Positions 1 to 8,440 of a DNA stretch of 64,000 nt are shown here, piece by piece. Each line of letters begins with the position of its first letter. The first letter of the stretch is position 1. Origin of the DNA: Gnetum montanum (Eukaryota; Streptophyta; Gnetopsida; Gnetales; Gnetaceae); NCBI GenBank assembly GCA_015680685.1, contig MNCI01030391.1, forward strand, positions 4,658-68,657. Direction: 5' to 3'. The notes below the pieces were generated by a model, which was not told the origin of the DNA, did no database searches, and saw nothing but the letters and a program-made list of their open reading frames with translations. The position numbers and the translations under genes were made by a program.

Positions 1-82
1 CCTTCGGTAGTCATCATCTACATTTTCCCAGATCCATATTAGCCATACCACAACTTAGCCAAGGAACCTAAACCAAAGCAAG

Positions 83-142
83 GTATGCTTTACTTAATGG
101 TTTAATTACCCTTGCTAATATATAATTATGTTGTGTGTGCAG
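83..142 (+). other. Putative 60-nt intron in the element's 3' region
   Basis: A GTATGC donor follows CAAG at 83. A TGCTAAT branch-like motif lies about 30 nt before the acceptor, and a T/G-rich tract ends in GCAG at 142. The related element has a same-length 60-nt segment at 44714-44773 with GTATT donor, TGTTAAT and GTAG acceptor, although its bases differ at many positions. The next codon in both is ATG of a short frame. Splicing is inferred from signals only. Confidence 0.4.
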
Positions 143-349
143 ATGGAAATCGTACAACAACAGAATGGATCTGGATTAGACACTTGGAATGGAGCAGCGC
201 TGAAGCAGCATGCAAGGAGTGGAATTGATAGTGCACTTACAGATGGACAATGGAAGGCGCAATCTAGGCGTTGGCAGCAACAAGACTCTTCTCTCTTCTT
301 CTCTTCTATTTTCTCTCCTCTTTTCTCTCAGCTGCCAACTGTGGCCTGA
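143..349 (+). CDS. Small 69-codon ORF in LTR-element 3' region, unknown
   Basis: The frame opens with MEIVQQQNGSG directly after the putative splice acceptor and ends at a TGA at 347-349. The second half is Ser/Phe-rich because it lies on a C/T tract (about 290-330) that ends in CTCTCAG. The homologous stretch at 44774-44960 keeps the first dozen codons (MEI-QQ) but then contains stops in this frame, so it is not strongly conserved as a protein. It may instead be part of a 3' untranslated or spliced leader-like region. I do not recognise a domain. Confidence 0.25.
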   Translation: MEIVQQQNGSGLDTWNGAALKQHARSGIDSALTDGQWKAQSRRWQQQDSSLFFSSIFSPLFSQLPTVA

Positions 350-511
350 TGTCATTGTAATAAGGTGTTCACCCATGTTGTCATGAACACCAGTTTTTGT
401 CAAGTCTTATAATAAAGACTGTTCACATGTCATTCCATTCGTTCCATTTCCCCTAATAATCCCATACCTACCGGATATCATTGTAAGGGACTCGAGGATG
501 AGTTTTCATTC

Positions 512-524
512 AGTCATGGGGGTA
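512..524 (+). other. Polypurine tract of the LTR element
   Basis: AGTCATGGGGGTA lies immediately before the LTR start TGATGAG. The same motif precedes the LTRs at 45147 and 50169 (plus) and at 19132 (minus), which supports a plus-strand priming role. Confidence 0.75.
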
Positions 525-610
525 TGATGAGACGCGACTTGCACTGGGCTGCGATATCGCATCTTCTCCTGTGATATCACGTACACGATATCACGTCCCG
601 CCACCATATC

Positions 611-618
611 TATAAATA
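611..618 (+). promoter_or_regulatory. LTR TATA box
   Basis: TATAAATA followed by AGAG. The same TATAAATAAGAG string occurs in the LTRs at about 45211 and 50279, always just after the GATATC-rich U3. Confidence 0.7.
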
Positions 619-784
619 AGAGGCGGCACTCCCTTCATTTTCCAATCCTGGCTAGTGTAGCGAAGCTCTGGAAGATTGATCACTCCAGAGTTAGAATTCT
701 TTCCCATGTGCCCGCAATAGGAGTCCTAGAGTGAACGGCTCTTTATTCGAGCAGCTTGTAACCTGAACCCAAGTTGTGTACGGC

Positions 785-790
785 AATAAA
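785..790 (+). terminator. LTR polyadenylation signal
   Basis: AATAAAGA about 170 bp downstream of the TATA box. The same AATAAAGAT(A/G) is at about 38999 and 45391 in the element's two LTRs. Confidence 0.55.
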
Positions 791-867
791 GACGAACTTG
801 ATTGGATAAACCTTGCAGCACGTGGTTTCATTTATTGCTTTCATTTACTGCTTTCCTAGTGCGTTCA

Positions 868-1180
868 AGTACGACTTGATTACGAGCGTCTACGGACGTG
901 TACGGCTAGTCAAGGAATCGGCTGCTTGACGCAACGCATGAGTACGACTCAATTACGAGCATTGGCTGCTTGGTAACCCAGTAGCGTATTCCAGGATTCT
1001 GCGCTTGGTAATCCCAGTAGTAGTCCGATGTGTACGGCTAGTTGAGGAATCGGCTGCTCATTGCTAGGCTAGAACGTGTGATAAGTACGACTTAGTTATG
1101 AGCACCCACGGGTGTGTACGGCTAGCTAAGGAATCAGCTCCTTATCACATATAAGCTAAATAGGTGTCTCAGTACGACCA
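868..1180 (+). repeat. Subrepeats inside the LTR
   Basis: AGTACGACT followed by ATTACGAGC-like sequence occurs at about 869, 939, 1083 and, in altered form, 1162. GTGTACGGCTAG occurs at about 898, 1030 and 1114, each followed by AAGGAATC(G/A)GCT. Two alternating motifs make an irregular array confined to this LTR; other LTRs of the family here have a single copy. Confidence 0.7.
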
Positions 1181-1570
1181 CTTCGAGCACTTGCGTTATG
1201 TGTGGCGATCCCAGTAATGATTAGCATTTGGTAAGCCGCAGTTGCATAGTTCAGGGTGTGTTCGGTAAGTGGGAATGGATGCTGACGCTAGTTAATTTAG
1301 ACTTAGATCTTTAGTTAGAGTTACCTTAGTTTCTCAACCCTGTTCCCTGATAGCATAGAAGATAAGCCGAAAATACCAAAAAAAGTCACATACCTCAGAC
1401 TTGCTTAACCATACACCGTGACACTTACAAGCAAGCCTGGGAAGACAACGAACGATTAACCCCAAGTGTTTCTTGTGGCGTTAAGGAATTTAGTCTGCGG
1501 AGTTCGACCGGATCGCGCGTGTACGCTCGTATTCATATGGTTGAGTGTAGGGGTACCTCGCCACTCATCA

Positions 1571-2545
1571 CCTTCTTATGAAGGATAGACTGTATGTAGT
1601 TGCATGAAATAGTGTTTGTTTGGAAGAAACATTGGTTGTGGAAGAGATATTTTACCGATGATTATGACGACATCATCCCTCTATCAAGCAAGTAAAAAAT
1701 GGAAACCTGTGATGTCACTCATTGTTTGATGGAGAGAGACTTTCATTATTGTTAAGTTTTTTATTCTTCTTGCATGTTGTTCATTCGTGCTATGTTTTTC
1801 TTCAATTTTAGAATCATTCATTTTATAATGTTTGAATGATGGCTATAGTCAAAAATAAATTTTGGTTTGGGGAGATGCTATCATCACTGTCAATGGTTCT
1901 TTTAACCATTAGACTTTAAACCATAATGACAGCGCTTGATTCTATAATTGCACTCAAGATTTGACATCTTTGGAATGAAATTGGATGTTGGTATTAATAA
2001 TTGATGGTTACAGTAAAATGAGTTGTCAAAATCCATTAATTCATTTAATTTTGTGAATCAACAATTGTGTTGAAACTCTGGAGTTTTCTTTGGCCTTGTT
2101 TCTTTCATACTAGTGGCAAGATATTTTTTGAAATGTATAGCTTATGCAAAGTCTTGTTTAAAAATTTTTCATTAACATTACCATAAGTTAGAGTAATGGT
2201 TGAAACTTTACATTAGGTTTTGAACTAGAGTATTCCTTTTAATATATTTTAAAAAGTATACATATGTTTTGCATGATTTAGAGGATGCTCTTGGATGCTT
2301 GCTTTGAGTAAGTGTAGAATAAGAAAAAATTTGTTAAAATGTTTCATTACTAATGCATTCAGGTCATATTGATGAATTATAAGATTAGTTCTTCCACCAT
2401 AAGCATGAGTTCTATGTTCCTCTACTAAGAAAACTGCATAGAAAGCATTAAGTGTGCCCTTCTCATGCAATGTTCTAATCCATGGTGAGTGATTGGAGGA
2501 CACACTAGATAAACTTGCAATTGCTAAAGATTATTAAGGCTTGTG
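1571..2545. repeat. R block, copy A-R1
   Basis: An unidentified block of about 0.95 kb starting at the LTR insertion point. It is closely matched by 62133-63090 (about 2% different by eye over the first 430 bp) and more distantly by 33570-34520. A second, 5'-shortened copy begins at about 2555. The minus strand holds an 84-codon open frame (2249-2503) repeated unbroken at 62804-63058, but it is interrupted in the 33570-34520 copy, so coding is doubtful. This copy is CpG-poor compared with the one at 33570-34520, consistent with methylation decay. Confidence 0.7.
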
Positions 2546-2554
2546 TAGTTTACA

Positions 2555-3127
2555 CTGGTTCTGTAAGAGATATTTCACCAATGATGATGATGACAACGTC
2601 TCTCTATCAAGCAAGTCAAAAATGGGTACCTGTGATGTCATTCACTATTTCATGGAGAGAGATTTATGTTATTAGCATGTTTTTTATTCTTCCTTTATGT
2701 TGTTCATTCCCACTATGTTTTTCTACAATTTTAGATTTGTTCATTTTATAATATTTGGATGATGGCTCCAATCAAGAAGCAATTTTGGTCTAGGGAAATG
2801 CTATCATCGCTATCAATGGTTATTTTAACCATCAAACTTCAAATCGTAAGGGCAACGCTTGATTCTATAATTACACTCTAGATTTGACATCTTTGGAATG
2901 AAATTGGATGTTGGTATTAGCAATTGATGGTTAGAGTAAAAATGAGTTATCAAAATCCATTAATTCATTTAATTTTGTGAATCAATTATCATGTTGAAAT
3001 TTTGAACTTTTTTTTTCTTCTTTCTTTCATACTAGTGGCAAGATATTTGTTAAAATGCATAGCTTATGAAAAGTCATGTTTAAAAATTTGTCATTAATAT
3101 TGTCGTCGGTTAGAGTAATGGCTCAAA
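2555..3127. repeat. R block, copy A-R2 (first part)
   Basis: A second R copy in direct repeat with 1571-2545, lacking its first ~60 bp. It matches positions ~1643-2190 of R1 (the TGGAATGAAATTGGATGTTGGTAT stretch, among others). It is cut at about 3127 by LINE sequence, resumes at about 3934-4033, is split by the copia element, and finishes at 8321-8440. Confidence 0.65.
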
Positions 3128-3934
3128 CCAAAAAAAGCAATTGCAAAAGAGTAACCACTTAAGAAAAAGTAATATTATTGGTAAAGCCTAGTTCTTGACA
3201 TTGAAGTTAAACATTACTTGCAATAGAGCATTTTATACCATAGTCAAATTTAGTATAGTTGGTGTTTTGATACTAGGGATCTAGAAAACATTTCCAAATA
3301 AAGAAAATAATCTCAAATAAGAGGATTTTCCATTCTTTTTGAAGGTGTCACTTAACACAATCATATTTGAAGATACATAGAGGGAAACCAACATAGTGGT
3401 TAGGAATAAAAACTTGAAGAGATTGACACCACTTCCAAATTTCTTGAGACAATGAGCAATCCCAAAAGACATGCACAAAAGAGTCATTGGCTTGACAAAT
3501 GGTGCATTTAGGGCAATCAACTCATAAGAAGTGAAGCCTATGTCCAATGGGAAGACTGTGATGAATCAAGGACTAGAAAAAGAAATGGTGATCCTCAAGA
3601 TGCACACTCCATATTATATTTAAAGTGGAGAGTAGAAATTCTTGCACATGAAACCAAGATTTGGCTTTAGAAAAGTGTAAAGAATGGAAAGGGGAACCAT
3701 CAAGCCAAAACCAATCATCATACCAAGGAGTATTATTATGCAAATTTGGAACACCAAAGTTGGAGAGAACATGCTTAATGTGCTGGTAAATAAGAGTATC
3801 TTGTCTGTGAAACCCCCATTTTACTTTACTACTTATGTTGCCAAGAGAGGGTAGTAGAATCATTCCTAATAGTAAATAATTTAGCACCATGATGGATATT
3901 GTGATCGACAAAAAAATTGGCTCATATTTATTAG
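3128..3934 (-). pseudogene. LINE ORF2 3' piece with zinc-binding (zf-RVT) region
   Basis: Minus-strand translation shows CPKCTICQANDSFVHVFWDC and then a W-K-W-C run, typical of the zf-RVT domain found after the reverse transcriptase in plant LINE-related proteins (Cys/His spacing C-x2-C...H-x4-C). The preceding part (3573-3850) reads as the usual region before that domain (WYDDWFWLDG-like). Internal stops separate two open islands (3281-3547 and 3573-3974), so it is dead. It interrupts an R block, replacing about 160 bp of it. The same insertion appears at 63691-64000 in unit C but not in unit B. No poly(A) tail or target duplication could be fixed. Confidence 0.65.
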
Positions 3935-4033
3935 AGAAAGACAACATATGAATTATAATGTTCTTTTGCCACAATCATGAGTTCTATGTTCCTATACTAA
4001 GAGAACTGCATAGAAAGAATTAAGTGTTCCCTT
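3934..4033. repeat. R block A-R2, middle part
   Basis: GAGAAAGACAACAT through CATGAGTTCTATGTTCC to AAGTGTTCCCTT matches about 34370-34460 and 62955-63016. It ends in the CCCTT target site of the copia insertion. Confidence 0.7.
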
Positions 4034-4276
4034 TGTTGGAGTCATGTGGCAACTAATTTGGATTATTAGGTTATGGACCAAATTTGGTTATGGATGGTTT
4101 CTTGATACATATTTATGTAATGTTTTGAAACTCTCTTGTAACTGTACTCTATAAAATATATAATGAAACTCTAGTGTGGCCATGAATGAGTGGCGATCTT
4201 GATGAACCACAAAAATTCTATGTGTGTTTGCTTTTCTTGTTCTTTCTTCTTTTTCTGCCTAATTTGTTTCCTAACA
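4034..4276 (+). repeat. copia 5' LTR
   Basis: 243 bp. It contains CTATAAAATATATAATG, which serves as TATA region, at about 4151. It is visibly diverged from the 245 bp 3' LTR (several differences per 50 bp), so the insertion is not recent. Confidence 0.9.
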
Positions 4277-4279
4277 AAC

Positions 4280-4291
4280 TGGTATTAGAGC
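4280..4291 (+). other. copia primer binding site
   Basis: TGGTATTAGAGC, three bases after the 5' LTR; one base different from the standard TGGTATCAGAGC complementary to initiator Met tRNA. Confidence 0.85.
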
Positions 4292-4309
4292 AAGGTTTAC
4301 AAGGGATCA

Positions 4310-5110
4310 ATGGAAGCAATGGTTTCCAAGGATGGAAAAGTTAGGATTGACAAGTTTGATGGGATAAAATTTAGGTTTTGGAAGATGCAGATCATAGATT
4401 ATTTGTACGAGAAGAAGTTGCATGAACCATTGTTGGGGAAGAAGCTAGATTATGAGCAAAGAGGATTGAGAATTGTTTGATCACGAGGCTCTTAGGATGA
4501 TTTGTTTAACATTATCACAGAATGTTGTATTCATTATTATCAATGAAAAGACTACTTAAGGTTTGATGAATGCCTTATTAGATATCTACAAGAAGCCATA
4601 CACCTTAAACAAGATATATTTGATGCACTGATTATTCAATCTGAGAATGTCTAAAGAGGTGTCGGTTATAGATCAGGTCAATGAGTTAAATGTAATTACA
4701 AGTTAATTGAATTTTGTGGAAATAAACTTTGATGATGAGATCAAAGCATTGATTTTGTTATCATCACTACCTAATAGTTGGTCTACAATGGTGATTGTAG
4801 TTAGTGATTCATTAAGAGATAAAAAATTGAAGTTTTTCAAAGTTTGAGATCTAATTCGTAGTCAGGATATACGTAGAAGGGAGTTAGGTGAATCTTTAGC
4901 TTCTACCTTAAGTAAAGAAGGTAGAGGTAGAAGTCTAGTAGGGATAGAATTAAGGACATGGAAAACCAAAGTCTAAGGAACGAAGTTGATCCAAGGATCT
5001 CAAGAATGTCACCTATTGGAATTGCAATCAGAAAGGTCACCTTAGAAGATAGCACATGGCACCAAAGAAAGAAGAACAAAAATTAGCATGATTATTTAGC
5101 AAATGCAACT
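4310..5110 (+). pseudogene. copia gag remnant
   Basis: It begins with ATG at 4310 (MEAMVSKDGKVRIDKFDG, then FWKMQIIDYLYEKKLHEPL), the typical start of copia gag proteins. It continues with recognisable pieces such as LDLYKKPYTLNK- and LRMSKEVSVIDQVNEL-like text, broken by stops and frameshifts. A zinc-knuckle remnant lies at about 5010-5060 (YWNCNQKGHLRR). The product would have formed the particle shell; this copy cannot. Confidence 0.8.
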
Positions 5111-6560
5111 ATTGAAGAAATTTCTAGTGCCCTAGTTTGTTGTATGGATAGTGGTATTGAATCATGGATTCTTGATTCAAGTGCATAATTCCACTCTAGT
5201 CCTTCTAACAAACTATTTAATAAATATGTTGCTGGGAATATTGGAAAGGTTTATCTTGTAGATGATGATCCATTGAATGTTGTGGAAAAGGATGATGTTT
5301 ATATAAAGACTACCCATGGGAAGCAACTAAAGTTATAGAATGTTAGACATGTTCTAGGTTTAAAGAAAAACCTTATTTTTATGGGTTAGATTGATGTTGA
5401 AGGGTACAATATAGTATTTGGAGGGGGATCCTAGAAAATAATTAAAGGAAATCTCATTGTTGCTTGAGAAAATAAGGTGCGAACATTGTACACCACTTCA
5501 TATATAAAAGACATAGTGTCAATGGTTAATTCAGAATCAGAGTTAACATTGTGGCATCAGAGGTTGGGTCAAATGAGTGAAAGGGAATGAAGTTCCTAGC
5601 CTCACAAGGGAGATTACCAAACTTGAGTCTATTGATGCTGGTTTATGTGGAGGATGTGTTTGTGGAAAGTAGAAAAGAGTCAGTTTCTTAAAAGCTGGAA
5701 GAACATCAAAGATCAAGAAGTTGGAATTGGTACATATAGATGTATGGGGACTAGCCCTAGTGAGTTCCCTTGGTGGCTCATGCTATTATGTTACATTCAT
5801 TAATGATTCCACTAGAAAGGTATGGATTTATTTTCTTAAAAAAAATTTGATGTGTTTTTTACATTTAAAAGGTGGAAGTAAGAAGTGGAGAACCAAATTG
5901 GTTTGAAGGTCAAATGTTTGAGGTCCCATAATGGAGGGTAGTATGATAGTCTAGAGTTCAAGGCTTTTTGTTGGGGTCATAATGATTAAGATGGTTCCTA
6001 GAACACTGGAGTAGAATGGTGTTGTTGAGAGAATGAATATGACCTTGAATGAGAGAGCTAGAATCATGAGGATATCTTCTGGACTACCAAAGATGTTTTG
6101 GACAAATGCAGTTAGCATAACAACATATCTCATAAATTGAGGACCTTTAGTTTCACTAGACTTTAGATACCTGAGGAGGAATGGTTAGGAAAGGTAGTAA
6201 ACTTCTCACATTTAAAAGTTTTTGGTTATGTATCATATGTGCACTTAGGTTTTGATGTTTGAGATAAACTTGATCCTAAAGCTAAGAAATGTTATTTTAT
6301 TGGCTATGATTTTGATGGTTTTGGTTATCATTTTTGGGATGATCAAAATAGAAAAATTATAAGGCACAAGGATGTCACTTTTAATGAACATGTGGTGTAC
6401 AAGTATAGGTCCAAATAAGAATCTAACATTGTAGGGAAGAAAGAAAAGAAAAGTGAGAAGGTTGAATTGGAAGAGATATCTGAGAGGGATGTAGCTGGAA
6501 GGATTCAAGAAATTCTTGGAAACATGATAGCTAAAGATGAAGCTGAAGTTGAGTCAAAAA
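5110..6560 (+). pseudogene. copia protease and integrase remnant
   Basis: The protease piece reads SWILDSSA at about 5160-5190, corresponding to the usual W-x-L-D-S/T-G/A active site. The GAG pre-integrase piece reads LWHQRLGQMSE near 5550. The integrase core has an open 61-codon island (5721-5906) beginning MELVHIDVWG, containing the first catalytic Asp, followed by YYVTFINDSTRKVWIYFLK. Downstream lie GVVERMNMTLNERARIMR (about 6020-6070) and the KVFGYVSYVHL and DDQNRKIIRHKDVTFNEHVV regions. Stops interrupt the frame repeatedly. Confidence 0.85.
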
Positions 6561-8000
6561 CAATTATACTAGAGCCTTAGTTGAGAAGGTCTACTAGAAC
6601 ACCAAAGCCTAGAGATAGGTACTCACCCTCATTGCATTATTTACTTTTGATTAATTCTGGGGATGCAAAATGTTTTGATGAAGTAGTGCAGGTGATAGAT
6701 CATGTTAAGTGGAAGTTGGCTATGAGAGATGAGATGAAGTCACTCTAGAAGAATATGACATGGAAATAGAATAAGTTGCTTGAAAAACAAGATGGATATA
6801 TAGGGTCAAGGTAAAAAAATATGGTAGTGAAAGATATAAGACAAGGTTAGTAGTTAAGGTTTTCCAAAAAAAAAAAAAACAAATTGATTACATAGAGATT
6901 TTTTCTCCTGTAGTAAAGTTGACTACCATTAGATTAGTGCTAACTATTGTGGCTATTAATTATTTGCATCTATAGTAGTTAGATGTCAAAATTTATTTCT
7001 TGCATGGTGACTAAAATTCTATTTTTTGATTACTACTATTCCTTTGTATTCCTTGGAAGTTGAAGGGACATTCCCTAGAGGTTGAAGGATTAGCCATGTC
7101 TTGAAAGTTGAAAAGTTGAATGATCAGCCATTACAGAAGTTGAAGGGTGAATCATTATAGAAGTTGAAATGTTAGTTGTTACAGAGGTTGAAGGGTCAAC
7201 TGTTATAGAAATTGAAGGGTTAGTTGATACAAAAGTTGAAGGCTTAACCATTATAGAATTTGAAAGGTTGACCATTAAAGAAGTTGAAGGGTTAGCCATT
7301 GTAAAAGTTGAAGGGATAATGTTTTCTCTTCCTTTTATTTAGAAGTTTTATGTATGCTATGATCTATGCTAGACTTGACATAGAACATGCAGTGGAAGTT
7401 GTTAGTAGGTTCATGTTTAATCTAGGAAAAGAGCATTAGGAAGTTGTAAAGTGGATCTTAAGATACCTAAAAGGAACTTGATGTATGACACTTTATTTTA
7501 AAAGGAGTAGAATTACTCTATATGGTTTTTCTAATGTAGATTTGGGAGGTGATTTGGATAGTAAGAAGAGCACCACTAGTTATATTTTCACTATGGATAG
7601 TACTGTTGTGAGTTGGATATATTGAATTTAGAAGAGCATCACTCTCTCAACCACAGAAGTAAAATATATGGATATATTAGAAGCTAGAAAGGAGATGATT
7701 TGGTTGAAGGGTTTTCTAAGAGAGTTGGGTAAGACACAAGATAGTAGTGAACTTTTCAGTGATAGTTAGAGTGCCATACATCTGGCTAAAGATCCAATTT
7801 TTCATTCCAAATCTAAACACATTTAGTTGAGGTATCATCATATTTGTGGGTTGATAGATGATGGGACATTACTACTAAGGAAAATTATTGGGTCAAAGAA
7901 CCCTATAGACATGTTGACCATGGTAGTTACCACTACTAAGCTAAGGCTCTACATGATCTCAGTAGACCTCCATGGTTAGTGATGAGGAGGTACCATACTA
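6560..8000 (+). pseudogene. copia reverse transcriptase (core missing) and RNase H remnant
   Basis: The RT start is visible (LDVKIYFLHGD at about 6980-7012), but the part that should carry the Y-V-D-D active site is absent. In its place is a 24 bp minisatellite (7061-7312). The frame picks up again at about 7340 with YAMICARLDIEHAVEVVSRF and WILRYLKGT. RNase H follows: DLGGDLDSKKSTTSYIF, STTEVKYMDI, and SKSKHI-LRYHHI near 7815-7840. Many stops are present. Confidence 0.85.
7061..7312 (+). repeat. 24 bp minisatellite inside the copia RT
   Basis: About ten imperfect copies of GTTGAAGGGTTAGCCATTATAGAA (24 bp). Because 24 is a multiple of three, the array is open in the minus strand (7090-7299), giving a PSTSVMT-like 8-residue period. 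It sits exactly where the RT catalytic core is missing. Confidence 0.8.
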
Positions 8001-8075
8001 GGAGTTGATGGTGTACATGGGAGAAGCAAGGTTTTAAAAGTTTGTTTTTCTTAGATCAGTCTCCAAGTGGGAGAT

Positions 8076-8320
8076 TGTTGGAGTCATTCAGCAACTAATT
8101 TGTATTATTGGGTCATGGACTAGTTTTAGTTATGAATGATTTCTTGATGCATATTTATGTAATGTCTTGAAACTCTCTTATAACTGTAATCTATAAAATA
8201 TATAATGAAACTGTAGTGAAGTCATGAATGAGCAACAATCTTGCTGAACCACAAAATTTTGTGTGTACGATGTGTGCTTATTTCTCCTATTCTTTTATTT
8301 TCTAGATTCATTTCATAACA
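8076..8320 (+). repeat. copia 3' LTR
   Basis: 245 bp, starting TGTTGGAGTCATTC after the purine tract at 8065-8075 and ending CATAACA next to the CCCTT duplication. Confidence 0.9.
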
Positions 8321-8440
8321 CCCTTCAAATGCAATGTTCTAAGCCATGGTGAGTGATTGGAGGTCACAATGAATAAACTTGTAGTTGTTGTTGGAGATTA
8401 TTAAGGCTTGTCTAGTTTACAGTTAACATAATGGTTTTTT
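8321..8440. repeat. R block A-R2, last part
   Basis: AATGCAATGTTCTAAGCCATGGTGAGTGATTGG through GTTTACAGTTAACATAATGG matches 34460-34550 and completes the block interrupted by the copia element. Confidence 0.65.

Larger units (their letters stand above)
1..1570 (+). mobile_element. 3' part of a Ty3-type LTR retrotransposon (internal 3' region plus 3' LTR)
   Basis: The left part of this element lies outside the window. Positions 1-524 are the 3' internal region and 525-1570 the LTR. The assignment rests on a purine tract directly before the LTR, LTR termini TGATGAG and CTCATCA forming a perfect 7 bp inverted repeat, and homology to the 3' end of the complete element at 38947-45694. Unit C gives the empty site: at 62128-62140 the same flanks read GTTTACCTTCTTATG without an insert, so the target was CCTTC and the insertion postdates the A-C duplication. 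This LTR keeps many CpG sites and a long tail of subrepeats, suggesting a younger copy. No pol is visible in the portion present. Confidence 0.85.
525..1570 (+). repeat. 3' LTR, 1046 bp, TGATGAG...CTCATCA
   Basis: Boundaries are set by the purine tract on the left, the 7 bp terminal inverted repeat, and the empty site in unit C on the right. The U3 has several GATATC palindromes (550-600), a TATA box at 611-618 and an AATAAA at 785-790. The part after the polyadenylation signal has repeated motifs (AGTACGACT-ATTACGAGC and GTGTACGGCTAG), which explain why it is longer than the 548 bp LTR at 45147-45694. Confidence 0.85.
4034..8320 (+). mobile_element. Complete but inactive Ty1/copia retrotransposon, 4287 bp
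   Basis: LTRs at 4034-4276 and 8076-8320 start TGTTGGAGTCA and end ATAACA or CTAACA. A perfect 5 bp target duplication CCCTT flanks the element (4029-4033 and 8321-8325), and unit C shows the empty site at about 63010-63016. The primer site is TGGTATTAGAGC (iMet tRNA type), and a purine tract AAGTGGGAGAT precedes the 3' LTR. Gag, protease, integrase, truncated RT and RNase H follow in copia order. All frames carry many in-frame TAG/TAA stops, often from CAG/CAA, fitting methylation-driven decay. It is nested in R block A-R2 and absent from units B and C where visible. Confidence 0.93.

Noticed and set aside
7090-7299. Ser/Thr-rich minus-strand protein
   Set aside because: It is the antisense of the copia minisatellite.
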